Positions 16,904 through 24,445 of a DNA stretch of 31,169 bases are shown piece after piece (positions within the stretch are counted from its first letter, which is position 1; each line of letters opens with the position of its first letter). This DNA is from Chloroflexota bacterium. Lineage in GTDB: Bacteria; Chloroflexota; Limnocylindria; Limnocylindrales; CSP1-4. Position numbers and translations under genes: made by a program. The notes beneath the pieces were generated by a model that did no database searches, was not told where the DNA came from, and saw only the letters and a program-made list of their open reading frames with translations. The stretch lies in contig JAKAMV010000020.1 in NCBI GenBank assembly GCA_021812735.1, positions 1 through 31,169 of the forward strand, read 5' to 3'.

Positions 16904-17653
16904 ATGTCCGGACATTCCAAATGGTCGACGATCAAGCGCCAGAAGGGCGCCAATGACGCGAAGCGCGGCGCCATGTTCACCAAGGTCGCCCGCGAGATCA
17001 TGGTGGCGGCGCGCGCGAGCGGCGCGGACCCGGACTCCAACTACCGCCTCCGCCTGGCGATGGACAAGGCCCGGGCCATCAACATGCCCGCCGACAACAT
17101 CAAGCGCGCGATCGAGCGCGCCACCGGCGGCGGCGATGCCGAGCAGTTCGAGGAGATCGTGTACGAGGGTTACGGCCCGGGCGGCGTCGCGGTGCTCGTC
17201 GAGGCGGCCACCGACAACCGCAACCGAACCGCGGCCGAGGTCCGCTCGATCTTCGCCAAGACCGGCGGGCAGCTCGCGGGCTCGGGTGCCGTGGCGTGGC
17301 AGTTCGAGGCGCGCGGCCTGATCACCGTGGCCCGCGAGGGTGCTGACCCCGACGAGGTGGCACTGGCCGCCATTGACGCGGGCGCGTCGGACGTGGACAC
17401 CGACGCCGACCCCATCGAGATCTACACCGAGCCGGCCGACCTGGAGGCCGTCCGCAAGGCGCTCGACGCCGCCGGGATCGCGGTGGAGGACGCCGAGAAC
17501 GCGATGGTCGCCAAGCAGACGACCGCAGTGGACGCGGACCACGTCCGCAGGATCGTGCGCCTGATCGACCTGCTCGAGGACCTCGACGACGTGCAGCGCG
17601 TGACGAGCAATGCCGAGATCCCCGAGGAGCTCATGGAGGAGCTCGCCGGGTGA
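16904..17653 (+). CDS. yebC: YebC/PmpR family protein
   Basis: A 249-residue protein that opens with the family signature SGHSKWSTIKRQKGAND, then KVAREIMVAAR, NMPADNIKRAIERATGG and EGYGPGGVA; DNRNRTAAEVR follows. Length and order match the whole family. YebC proteins were first described as DNA-binding regulators and the gene is often next to ruvC, as here; more recent work links some members to translation, relieving ribosome stalls at proline stretches. I cannot tell which applies. It overlaps ruvC by four bases (GTGA at 17650-17653), so yebC-ruvC-ruvA form one operon. Confidence 0.95.
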   Translation: MSGHSKWSTIKRQKGANDAKRGAMFTKVAREIMVAARASGADPDSNYRLRLAMDKARAINMPADNIKRAIERATGGGDAEQFEEIVYEGYGPGGVAVLVEAATDNRNRTAAEVRSIFAKTGGQLAGSGAVAWQFEARGLITVAREGADPDEVALAAIDAGASDVDTDADPIEIYTEPADLEAVRKALDAAGIAVEDAENAMVAKQTTAVDADHVRRIVRLIDLLEDLDDVQRVTSNAEIPEELMEELAG

Positions 17654-18318
17654 TCGTCCTGGGGATCGACCCCGGGACCGCGGCGCTCGGGTACGGCGTC
17701 GTGGAGCGCACGGGCGGCAGCCTCCGCGCCGTGGACTACGGGCTGGTCGCAACCTCGCCCGACCAGGCGCTGCCGGACCGCCTGCTGCAGATCCACGAGG
17801 CGCTGACCGAGCTGATCGAGACGCACCGGCCGGACCTGATCGGCGTCGAGCGGCTGTTCTTCTCCAAGAACGCGCAGACCGCGTTCGGCGTGGGCCAGGC
17901 CCGGGGAGTGGTGCTCCTGGCCGCGGCCCAGCACGGCATCCCCGTCCGCGAGGCGACGCCGAACGAGATCAAGGTGGGCGTGACGGGCTTCGGCGGCGCC
18001 GACAAGGAACAGGTCGGGCGGATGGTGGGGGTGATCCTGCGCCTCGACCATGTGCCAACGCCGGACGACACCGCCGACGCGCTGGCCTGCGCCATCTCCA
18101 TCGCGAACGCCGAGCGGCCCGGCGACCGAGTCAACGCCGGCATCACCGCGCCGTCCGCGGTGCTCGACCGGGCGGCGGTCGCCCCCATCGCGCGTGGCGG
18201 GAGCCCCTACGAGCGCGCGGTCCGCGAGGCGCTGGCGCACGATGCGAAGACCAGGTCGACGGGGATCCGCCCGCCGGGGGCGAGCGCCGGCAAGGGCCCG
18301 GCGGTCCGCAAGCCGTAG
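17650..18318 (+). CDS. ruvC: Holliday junction endonuclease RuvC
   Basis: A 222-residue RNase H-fold resolvase. The catalytic acids are D7 (LGIDPG), E67 (GVERLFF), D140 and D143 (DTADALA). FFSKNAQTAFGVGQARG and PNEIKVGVTGFGGADKEQV are the usual junction-binding and dimer segments. It cuts Holliday junctions moved by RuvAB. The conserved domain ends near residue 155; the remaining 65 or so residues are a low-complexity, proline/arginine-rich extension that ordinary RuvC proteins of 160-180 residues lack. GTG 17650 overlaps the yebC stop. Thirteen bases later ruvA begins. Confidence 0.95.
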   Translation: MIVLGIDPGTAALGYGVVERTGGSLRAVDYGLVATSPDQALPDRLLQIHEALTELIETHRPDLIGVERLFFSKNAQTAFGVGQARGVVLLAAAQHGIPVREATPNEIKVGVTGFGGADKEQVGRMVGVILRLDHVPTPDDTADALACAISIANAERPGDRVNAGITAPSAVLDRAAVAPIARGGSPYERAVREALAHDAKTRSTGIRPPGASAGKGPAVRKP

Positions 18319-18330
18319 GGGGAGCGGTCG

Positions 18331-18924
18331 GTGATTGCGTCGGTCGAGGGCACGGTCGGGGCCATCGCTGCCGATTCGCTCGTCGTCGAGGTCGGGGGAA
18401 TCGGGTACCGCGTGTTCGCGGCGCCCTCTGTCCTGGCTGCGGCCACGCCCGGCGGCCGGCTCAAGCTCCACACGTACCACCTCGTCCGGGAGGACCAGCA
18501 GGCGCTGTTCGGCTTCCGCACGGCCGAGGAGCTCGGCTTCTTCAACCTGCTGCTGACCGTGACCGGGGTCGGGCCCAAGGTCGCGATGGCGATCGTGGGC
18601 TCGCGGCCCGCTGCCGACCTCCAGCTGGCCATCCTCCAGCAGGACCAGGCCGTGCTGACCTCCATCAGCGGCATCGGCAAGAAGCTCGCCGAGCGGATCA
18701 TCTTCGAGCTCAAGGAGAAGGTCTCCGCCGCCGGGATCGCCGCCGGCACGTCGGCTGCGGTCGCCACCGCGTCCGAGAACGAGGTCGTGGCGGCCCTGCA
18801 GGCGTTGGGCTACTCGCTGGGCGAGGCGCGCGAGGCGTCGCGCCTCGCGGTGTCGGACCCCGCCGTGGGCAGCGGGCTCGAGGAGCGCGTGAAGGCGGCC
18901 CTGCGGACGCTGCTGCGGGACTGA
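18331..18924 (+). CDS. ruvA: Holliday junction DNA helicase subunit RuvA
   Basis: A 197-residue RuvA. The N-terminal OB-fold begins IASVEGTVGAI and includes VGGIGYRV and the HLVREDQQALFGF strand. Two helix-hairpin-helix motifs follow, GVGPKVAMAIV and GIGKKLAERII, which hold junction DNA. A flexible alanine-rich linker leads to the C-terminal domain III (about 150-197) that binds RuvB. GTG 18331 is preceded by a GGGGGAG sequence 7-13 bases upstream. It is the last gene of the yebC-ruvC-ruvA block; ruvB lies 1.1 kb downstream rather than directly adjacent. Confidence 0.96.
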   Translation: MIASVEGTVGAIAADSLVVEVGGIGYRVFAAPSVLAAATPGGRLKLHTYHLVREDQQALFGFRTAEELGFFNLLLTVTGVGPKVAMAIVGSRPAADLQLAILQQDQAVLTSISGIGKKLAERIIFELKEKVSAAGIAAGTSAAVATASENEVVAALQALGYSLGEAREASRLAVSDPAVGSGLEERVKAALRTLLRD

Positions 18925-18981
18925 GGAGCCGGTGAGGGCTGGATCTTCGAGCACGGGGCCGACTCGCGGACGCCCGTCCAC

Positions 18982-19003
18982 CTGGGGCCTGCGGTGGCCC
19001 CGG
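18982..19003 (+). terminator. Hairpin downstream of ruvA
   Basis: CTGGGGCC and GGCCCCGG flank a 6-base loop: 8 pairs with one G-U. It lies 57 bases after the ruvA stop. No T-run follows, so function as a terminator is tentative. Confidence 0.35.
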
Positions 19004-19136
19004 ACCCGGCGCCCGGTGCAGCGAGGCGCCGAGGGCCGCACGGCGCGCCGACGAACCCACCAGGCGGACACGACGCGGCTCCACGGTCGACGTGTCGCCC
19101 AGCAGGCGACGAACCGACGCGGCGTCGCGGCGCCGG

Positions 19137-19157
19137 CGTCTCGAGCCTGTCGAGATG
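19137..19157. repeat. REP-like small palindrome
   Basis: TCTCGA, spacer GCCTG, TCGAGA (19139-19155), extendable by two pairs each side. Read on the minus strand it is TCTCGACAGGCTCGAGA, a word resembling short dispersed palindromes seen between genes in several high-GC bacteria. A second copy is not present in this window. Confidence 0.4.
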
Positions 19158-19346
19158 GAGCCCAGTAGGCGCGGAAACGACGTCAGGGGTGCGCGGTGTT
19201 CGCCTACGGGGTTCGCCGGCGGCAGGGTCCGTCAGCGAAGGTGTCGGAGAGCAGCACCGGCGGGCTGCTGCGCGGGGTGGCCAGGCGGCACATGACGCCG
19301 ACCCTGACCCGCGCGCACACTCCTGGCGGCGTCCTGGAGGACCGCG

Positions 19347-19970
19347 ATGCGCGTGTGCGATCGAGTCCGGTGCGATGCCTTTCCGTGTGCCGACGTCCGC
19401 CACGAGGCCTTCGCCATCCCCGGCGTTGACCTCGATGCGGCAGCCGTCCGCGTGATCCTCGTCTCAGAGGCCCCACCGCCCGACAGCGCCGACGGCTACG
19501 ACGGCGGCCACGACGCGCTCTTCGCGCGCACGACGGTCCTGGCCTTCCAGGCAGCCGGATTCGCGATCGACACGCTCGACGATGTGCGGGCGCTGGGCGT
19601 CCACCTCACCACGGCCGTCAAGTGCGCGAAGGCGGGCCCCGGCATCGCCGCCGCGACCATCCGGGAGTGCTCGGACCTGCTCGAGCGGGAGTTCGGGCTG
19701 TTCCCGAACGCGACCGTGCTGCTGCTGATGGGCGATGTCGCGATCCGCGCCGTCAACGAGATCGGACGCCGCAGCCGTGCGCCGAGGCCGGTGCCCGGGG
19801 GTCCCACGTACCGCATCCGCGGCGGCGACTTCCGGTTCCGCGGATACCGCGTCTTCCCGTCCTACCTGCAGGCCGGCCCGGCCTTCTTCATCGAGGCCTC
19901 GAAGCGGCGGATGATCGCCCAGGACATCGCGGCGGCCATGGCGCAGGCCGAGGTTGCGGGGCGTCGCTGA
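19347..19970 (+). CDS. Uracil-DNA glycosylase superfamily-like protein
   Basis: A 207-residue protein with the outline of an iron-sulfur (family 4/5) uracil-DNA glycosylase. [18 protein letters not shown] (36-53) matches the position of the GEAPG motif 1. [10 protein letters not shown] (88-97) followed by [12 protein letters not shown] corresponds to VKCRPP...C, where both cysteines bind the 4Fe-4S cluster; C4, C9 and C14 could supply the others. PSYLQAG with a downstream KRRMIAQDI matches the HPS loop, but the histidine is phenylalanine (F170). The protein is therefore either a divergent glycosylase or an inactive/other-substrate member. ATG 19347 has GGAGG 6 bases upstream. It lies between ruvA and ruvB, fitting a repair context. 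Confidence 0.65.
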   Translation: MRVCDRVRCDAFPCADVRHEAFAIPGVDLDAAAVRVILVSEAPPPDSADGYDGGHDALFARTTVLAFQAAGFAIDTLDDVRALGVHLTTAVKCAKAGPGIAAATIRECSDLLEREFGLFPNATVLLLMGDVAIRAVNEIGRRSRAPRPVPGGPTYRIRGGDFRFRGYRVFPSYLQAGPAFFIEASKRRMIAQDIAAAMAQAEVAGRR

Positions 19971-20017
19971 GCCCCGCAAGGCCATCGAACATCTGTACGA
20001 AAGCCTCGCGCACCTGC

Positions 20018-20023
20018 TAGACT
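20018..20023 (+). promoter_or_regulatory. TAGACT -10 box immediately before ruvB
   Basis: TAGACT ends 8 bases before the ruvB ATG, exactly the spacing seen at yebC, and 14 of 17 bases from the box through the start codon are shared with the yebC site. No Shine-Dalgarno lies between, so a leaderless transcript is likely. Confidence 0.45.
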
Positions 20024-20031
20024 CCGCGACG

Positions 20032-21105
20032 ATGACCGACGACGCCCTGAGCCTGCTGGCGGCCGGCACCTCCGAGCCCGGAGACCTCGCCGTGGAGGGG
20101 TCCCTGCGCCCAAGGACGCTGGACGAGTACATCGGCCAGCGCGAGGTCAAGGCCAGCCTCAGCGTGCTGCTCCAGGCCGCTCGGGCGCGCGGCGAGGCCG
20201 CGGACCACGTCCTCCTGTACGGCCCGCCGGGCCTGGGCAAGACCACCCTGGCGACGATCATCGCCCGCGAGCTCGGCGTGAACGTGCGGTACACCAGCGG
20301 CCCGGCCATCGAGCGGGCAGGGGACCTCGCGGCCATCCTGACGGCCCTCGACGAGCGCGATGTCCTGTTCATCGACGAGATCCACCGCCTCAACCGCGCG
20401 GTGGAGGAGATCCTCTACCCGGCGATGGAGGACTTCGCCCTCGACGTGATGATCGGCAAGGGGCCGAGCGCGCGGAGTCTTCGCCTCTCGCTCAAGCCGT
20501 TCACCGTGGTGGGCGCCACCACGCGCGCGGGGCGGATCAGCGGCCCGCTCCGGGACCGGTTCGGCATGACGTACCGGCTGGACTTCTACGGCGAGGATGA
20601 CTTGGCCGCCATCGTCAGGCGCTCGGCGGGGATTCTGGGCGTGGCGGTGGACGCGGACGCCGCGCGCCTGATCGCCAAGCGCGGCCGCGGCACGCCGCGG
20701 ATCGTCAATCGGCTCCTGCGCCGCGTGCGCGACCATGCGGAGGTCCACGGCGACGGCTCGGTCCACGTCCAGGCCGTGCGGGAGGCCATGGCCGTCCTCG
20801 ACATCGACGAACTGGGCCTCGACACGACGGACCGAAAGCTCCTGGCGGCCATCGTCCAGAAGTTCGGCTCCGGGCCCGTCGGCGTTCAGGCGTTGGCCGC
20901 CGTCCTGGCCGAGGAATCCGACACCATCGAGGACGTCTACGAGCCGTACCTGCTGCGGCTGGGGTTCCTCGACCGCACGCCGCAGGGTCGCATCGCCACC
21001 GAGCCCGCCCGCCAGCACCTCGCGGGGCTGGGCTTCGACGTCCCCGCGCCCCGTCGACCCGAGCCCGACATGCCGGCGCTCTGGGACGATCTCACCGGAC
21101 GGTGA
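20032..21105 (+). CDS. ruvB: Holliday junction DNA helicase motor RuvB
   Basis: A 357-residue AAA+ ATPase. Walker A is GPPGLGKT (64-71), Walker B FIDEIHRL (113-120), sensor 1 GATTRAG and the arginine-finger region GPLRDRFG. The C-terminal winged helix (from about 265) contains [13 protein letters not shown] and [10 protein letters not shown], which bind DNA. It drives branch migration with RuvA. An in-frame longer start upstream at 19954 exists but overlaps the preceding gene and adds non-family residues; ATG 20032 gives the usual short acidic lead-in before [12 protein letters not shown]. The TAGACT box in front supports this start. Confidence 0.96.
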   Translation: MTDDALSLLAAGTSEPGDLAVEGSLRPRTLDEYIGQREVKASLSVLLQAARARGEAADHVLLYGPPGLGKTTLATIIARELGVNVRYTSGPAIERAGDLAAILTALDERDVLFIDEIHRLNRAVEEILYPAMEDFALDVMIGKGPSARSLRLSLKPFTVVGATTRAGRISGPLRDRFGMTYRLDFYGEDDLAAIVRRSAGILGVAVDADAARLIAKRGRGTPRIVNRLLRRVRDHAEVHGDGSVHVQAVREAMAVLDIDELGLDTTDRKLLAAIVQKFGSGPVGVQALAAVLAEESDTIEDVYEPYLLRLGFLDRTPQGRIATEPARQHLAGLGFDVPAPRRPEPDMPALWDDLTGR

Positions 21106-21329
21106 CCGCCGCCATGGAGCCGATCGGCCGCGTGCTGATCATCGTGGGGCTGGTGATCGCGGCCGTGGGCGCCGTGCTGGTGTTCGGGCCGCGGCTGCCG
21201 CTGCTCGGACACCTGCCCGGCGACCTCACCATCCGCCGCGACGGGGTCACGGTGTTCATCCCGCTCGGGACGATGGTGCTGCTCTCGATCGCGGCTTCTG
21301 TCGTCCTCTCGCTCCTCGGGCGCCGCTGA
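21102..21329 (+). CDS. DUF2905 family small membrane protein
   Basis: A 75-residue protein with two membrane helices (about 8-28 and 50-70) joined by [19 protein letters not shown]. This loop, with PxLPxLGxLPGD, is the hallmark of DUF2905, whose function is unknown. The gene often follows ruvB in other bacteria, as here. GTG 21102 overlaps the ruvB stop (GTGA); ATG 21114, four codons later, is an equally possible start. tgt follows after three bases, so ruvB-DUF2905-tgt is one transcript. Confidence 0.85.
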   Translation: MTAAMEPIGRVLIIVGLVIAAVGAVLVFGPRLPLLGHLPGDLTIRRDGVTVFIPLGTMVLLSIAASVVLSLLGRR

Positions 21330-21332
21330 CCC

Positions 21333-22493
21333 GTGCCCGGCGCGTCCCGGTTCGAGGTCCTCGTCCCGCCGCCCGCGGACGGAGCCACGCGCGCCCGGCT
21401 CGGGCGCCTGCACCTCCCGCACGGCGTCGTCGAGACGCCGCAGTTCATGCCGGTGGGAACCAACGCCACGGTCAAGGCGCTCCACCCCGACGAGGTGCGG
21501 TCGGCCGGTGCGAGCATCATCCTCGCCAACACCTACCACCTCTACCTGCGCCCGGGTCACGAGCGGATCGAGCGGCTGGGCGGGCTCCACAGCTTCATGG
21601 GCTGGGACGGGCCGATCCTCACCGACTCGGGCGGATTCCAGGTGGTCTCGCTGGGCGACCTTCGGGTCATCGACGACGGCGGCGTGACGTTCAAGAGCCA
21701 TCTCGACGGCACCGTCCACCGGTTCACGCCGGAACACTCGATCGAGGTCCAGGAGGCCCTGGGGCCGGACATCGCCGTGGCGTTCGACCACCCCGTGTTC
21801 CCCAGCTCGCCGCGACCCGTGGTCGAGGACGCGATGCGGCGGACGCACCTCTGGGCGGAGCGCTCGCTGGCGGCGCACCGGCGGTCGGACCAGGCGCTGT
21901 TCGGCATCGTCCAGGGCGGGCTCGACCCCGAGCTGCGCGAGGAGAGCGCCCGGTTCGTGGCCGGCCTGCCGTTCGACGGGATCAACATCGGGGGCCTCGC
22001 CGGCGACGAGACGCCCGAGCAGCGCAACGCCACGCTCGACGCGACCGTGCCGCTCCTTGACGGCGACCCGCGGCCCCGCTACCTGATGGGCCTGGGCTCG
22101 CCCCTGGACCTGCTCGAGGCCGTCCACCGCGGAATCGACCTGTTCGACTCGGTGCTCCCGGCGCGAGTCGCCCGCAACGGCCAGCTGTGGGTCCCGGGCG
22201 GGCGGCTCAACCTCCGGAACGAGCAGTTCAAAGACGACCCGCGCCCGGTCCAGAAGGGTTGCCCGTGCCCGCTCTGCACGCGGTTCTCCCGGGCGTACCT
22301 GAGCCACCTGCTGCGCGCCAAGGAGATGCTCGCGTACCGCCTCGCGACTTGTCACAACCTGACCTTCACCCTAGACTTCATGGCCGGGATCCGGACCGCT
22401 TTGCGCGCCGGAACCTTCCCCGCGGAGATGCCGGAGCTGCGCCGTCGCGCGGTCCGGATGAGTGGCGGCGAAGGGGCCGCAAAGCCCGCGTGA
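21333..22493 (+). CDS. tgt: tRNA-guanine transglycosylase
   Basis: A 386-residue TIM-barrel enzyme that swaps guanine 34 of GUN-anticodon tRNAs for a 7-deazaguanine. Residues matching the known catalytic set are D98 (LTDSGGFQV), D152 (AFD), Q194 (VQGG) and the nucleophile D272 (DLFDSVLPAR). Zinc ligands C310, C312, C315 and H341 are intact (CPCPLC and CH). Two pocket positions differ from ordinary bacterial Tgt: the FDECTP segment is FDHPVF (Cys158 equivalent is P154), and GGLAVGE is GGLAGDE (Val233 equivalent is G224). The eukaryotic queuine enzyme also has glycine at the latter. No queA is adjacent. Start GTG 21333 follows DUF2905 by three bases. Confidence 0.93.
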   Translation: MPGASRFEVLVPPPADGATRARLGRLHLPHGVVETPQFMPVGTNATVKALHPDEVRSAGASIILANTYHLYLRPGHERIERLGGLHSFMGWDGPILTDSGGFQVVSLGDLRVIDDGGVTFKSHLDGTVHRFTPEHSIEVQEALGPDIAVAFDHPVFPSSPRPVVEDAMRRTHLWAERSLAAHRRSDQALFGIVQGGLDPELREESARFVAGLPFDGINIGGLAGDETPEQRNATLDATVPLLDGDPRPRYLMGLGSPLDLLEAVHRGIDLFDSVLPARVARNGQLWVPGGRLNLRNEQFKDDPRPVQKGCPCPLCTRFSRAYLSHLLRAKEMLAYRLATCHNLTFTLDFMAGIRTALRAGTFPAEMPELRRRAVRMSGGEGAAKPA

Positions 22494-22505
22494 AGTCCCT
22501 GTCGG

Positions 22506-22511
22506 TATCGT
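22506..22511 (+). promoter_or_regulatory. Candidate -10 (TATCGT) before the small basic gene
   Basis: GGTATCGT at 22504-22511 lies 11 bases ahead of the GGAGG of the next gene. A start of transcription near 22518 would give a leader of about 15 bases. No -35 is apparent; the small gene may equally be read from the tgt promoter. Confidence 0.25.
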
Positions 22512-22532
22512 CGCGAGACGTGGAGGCGCGCT

Positions 22533-22688
22533 GTGGGTTCAAGGGATCGCCCCCACAAGGAAGTCAAGAAGAAGCCCAAGGACAAGTCGTCCACGCCGCA
22601 CCTGGCGCCGCTGTCGGAGCCGCCCCAGCAGGCGGAGCTGATCCGGAAGCCGCGCAAGCCGCGGCGGGACGAGGAGTCGGAGGGCTGA
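22533..22688 (+). CDS. Small basic hypothetical protein (51 aa)
   Basis: A GTG-started frame of 51 codons ending in TGA at 22686-22688. GGAGG (22522-22526) sits 6 bases upstream, an ideal ribosome site. The product begins [18 protein letters not shown], has a middle rich in proline ([15 protein letters not shown]) and ends [15 protein letters not shown]. Lysine, arginine, proline and charged residues dominate; there is no hydrophobic core, so it is probably disordered and nucleic-acid- or protein-binding. The RDRxxKExKKxPK opening looks to me like that of short proteins seen in other Chloroflexota, but I cannot name a family. It lies between tgt and recA. Confidence 0.7.
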   Translation: MGSRDRPHKEVKKKPKDKSSTPHLAPLSEPPQQAELIRKPRKPRRDEESEG

Positions 22689-22752
22689 CGTACCGGCCGG
22701 GCGGTCCCACCCCGCTCCGTCGGGCAGGCTGAAGCCCAGGAGCGAGGACGCC

Positions 22753-23817
22753 ATGACCACCGGCAGGGATCTGGACGCACGCAGCGGGGAGAAGACGGCC
22801 GCAGAGCGCGGGCGCGCGGTCGATGCCGCCATCCTCGCGATCGAGAAGCAGTTCGGCCGCGGCTCCATCATGAAGCTCGGCTCGGCCGAGAAGCTCGCGG
22901 TCGAGTCCATCCCGACCGGGTCGATCGCGCTCGACCTCGCGCTCGGCGTCGGCGGCATCCCGCGCGGCCGCATCGTCGAGGTCTTCGGCCCCGAGTCCTC
23001 GGGCAAGACCACGCTCTGCCAGCACGTCATCGCCGAGGCCCAGCGCAAGGGCGGCATCGCCGCATTCATCGACGTCGAGCACGCGCTCGACCCGGGCTAC
23101 GCGCGCGCCTGCGGCGTGAACGTGGACGAGCTCCTGGTCAGCCAGCCGGACACCGGCGAGCAGGCCCTCGAGATCACCGAGACCCTCATCCGCTCCGGCG
23201 GGGTGGACATCGTGGTCTTGGACTCGGTCGCCGCCCTGGTGCCGCGGGCGGAGATCGAGGGCGAGATGGGCGACAGCTTCGTCGGCATCCAGGCCCGTCT
23301 CATGAGCCAGGCCCTGCGCAAGCTGACCGGCGCCGTGTCGCGCTCGAACTGCGCCCTGGTCTTCACCAACCAGCTGCGCGAGAAGATCGGCGTCATGTTC
23401 GGCAACCCCGAGACCACGCCGGGCGGGCGCGCGCTCAAGTTCTACGCCTCGGTGCGCCTCGACATCCGCCGCGTGGAGACCATCAAGAGCGGCACCGAGT
23501 CGGTGGGCAACCGAGTCCGGGTCAAGGTGGTCAAGAACAAGGTCTCCCCGCCGTTCCGCGTCGCCGAGTTCGACGTGATGTACGGCGAGGGGATCAGCAA
23601 GGAGGGCGGGCTGCTGGACGTGGGCGTCGCGATGGATGTCGTCGCCAAGACCGGCGCCTGGTTCAACTTCGCCGACACCCGGCTGGGGCAGGGCCGCGAG
23701 GCCGCCAAGGAGTTCCTCAAGATCAACGGGGACGTGGCGGCGGAGATCGACCGGCGCATCCGGGCCAAGATGTCCGAGGTCGCGCTGCCGGTGGAGGGGA
23801 TCGAGGAGGCCGAGTAG
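22753..23817 (+). CDS. recA: Recombinase A
   Basis: A 354-residue RecA without intein. Walker A is GPESSGKT (79-86), the DNA-binding L1 and L2 regions are present ([14 protein letters not shown]; then a [17 protein letters not shown] stretch), and [10 protein letters not shown] is intact. It forms the nucleoprotein filament for strand exchange and activates LexA-type repressors where these exist. The N-terminus has about 20 extra residues before the conserved [10 protein letters not shown] helix. GGAG and GAGG sequences lie 5-14 bases before the ATG. I see no clear SOS box in the 64 bases upstream. recX follows after 10 bases. Confidence 0.98.
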   Translation: MTTGRDLDARSGEKTAAERGRAVDAAILAIEKQFGRGSIMKLGSAEKLAVESIPTGSIALDLALGVGGIPRGRIVEVFGPESSGKTTLCQHVIAEAQRKGGIAAFIDVEHALDPGYARACGVNVDELLVSQPDTGEQALEITETLIRSGGVDIVVLDSVAALVPRAEIEGEMGDSFVGIQARLMSQALRKLTGAVSRSNCALVFTNQLREKIGVMFGNPETTPGGRALKFYASVRLDIRRVETIKSGTESVGNRVRVKVVKNKVSPPFRVAEFDVMYGEGISKEGGLLDVGVAMDVVAKTGAWFNFADTRLGQGREAAKEFLKINGDVAAEIDRRIRAKMSEVALPVEGIEEAE

Positions 23818-23827
23818 GGCCGCCGCC

Positions 23828-24445
23828 GTGACCGACGAGCGCGCCAGGCGTCCGGCTCGACCCCGCAGGCCAACGCCGACCGAGCGGCACGAACAGCGGG
23901 CCCAGTCGGACGACCCGGCCGAGGTCCTCGACGCCGCCGCCCGCCTCCTCGAGGCGCGACCGCGATCGGAGGGCGAGGTCCGCCAGCGGCTCCTCCGCCT
24001 CGGCTACCAGGCCCAGCTGGTCGACGACGCGGTCGCCAGGCTGCTCGAGGTCGGCTACCTCGACGACGGGGCGTTCGCACGGTCGTGGGTGGAGTCGAGA
24101 GACCGGGCGCGGCCGCGCGGAGAACACGCGCTGCGGCGCGAGCTGGGCCAACGCGGCGTGGACCGAGCGCTGATCGACGCGGTCCTCGGCGAGCGGCGCG
24201 ACGAGGCGGCCGCAGCTGGCGCAGGCGTCGCGGGCGCAGACCAGGCGGCCGCCGAGCGCCTGCTCGCGAAGAAGCTGGCGTCCATCCTGCGCGAGCCGGA
24301 CCCGAGGCGACGGCTTCAGCGCGCCTACGCCCTGCTGGCGCGGAATGGGTTCCCGCCCGACGTCTGCGCAGCAGCGGCCAGGCGGGCGCTGGCGCCGTCC
24401 GAGGACGCGGAGGGCGACGGGGTCGACGCGGGAGACGGCGGATGA
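23828..24445 (+). CDS. recX: Regulatory protein RecX
   Basis: A 205-residue protein with three-helix RecX repeats. AARLLEARPRSEGEVRQRLLRLGY opens repeat 1 (in two parts: AARLLEARPRS, EGEVRQRLLRLGY), VARLLEVGYLDDGAFARSWVESR repeat 1-2 (VARLLEVGYLDD, GAFARSWVESR), and ALRRELGQRGVDRALI repeat 2; AYALLARNGFPPDVC is repeat 3. RecX modulates RecA filaments by binding in their groove. The first 28 residues are a basic, proline-rich leader not typical of the family. GTG 23828 lies 10 bases after recA and the stop overlaps the next gene (ATGA). Confidence 0.9.
   Translation: MTDERARRPARPRRPTPTERHEQRAQSDDPAEVLDAAARLLEARPRSEGEVRQRLLRLGYQAQLVDDAVARLLEVGYLDDGAFARSWVESRDRARPRGEHALRRELGQRGVDRALIDAVLGERRDEAAAAGAGVAGADQAAAERLLAKKLASILREPDPRRRLQRAYALLARNGFPPDVCAAAARRALAPSEDAEGDGVDAGDGG

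Larger units (their letters stand above)
18925..19346 (+). other. 422-bp intergenic region rich in hairpins
   Basis: No convincing gene is found on either strand; open frames here are arginine-rich shadows. It contains four perfect or near-perfect hairpins (18982-19003, 19094-19110, 19137-19157, 19250-19269) and a longer 7-bp pairing GTAGGCG (19165-19171) with CGCCTAC (19201-19207). I looked for RNase P, tmRNA and SRP RNA signatures and did not find them. GGAGG at 19336-19340 belongs to the next gene. Confidence 0.55.

Noticed and set aside
18925..19346. RNase P RNA, tmRNA or SRP RNA in the ruvA-UDG gap
   Set aside because: None of the conserved core sequences of these RNAs could be found on either strand.
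22689..22752. LexA/SOS box before recA
   Set aside because: No GAAC-N4-GTTC or CTG-N10-CAG type palindrome that stands out from the background.
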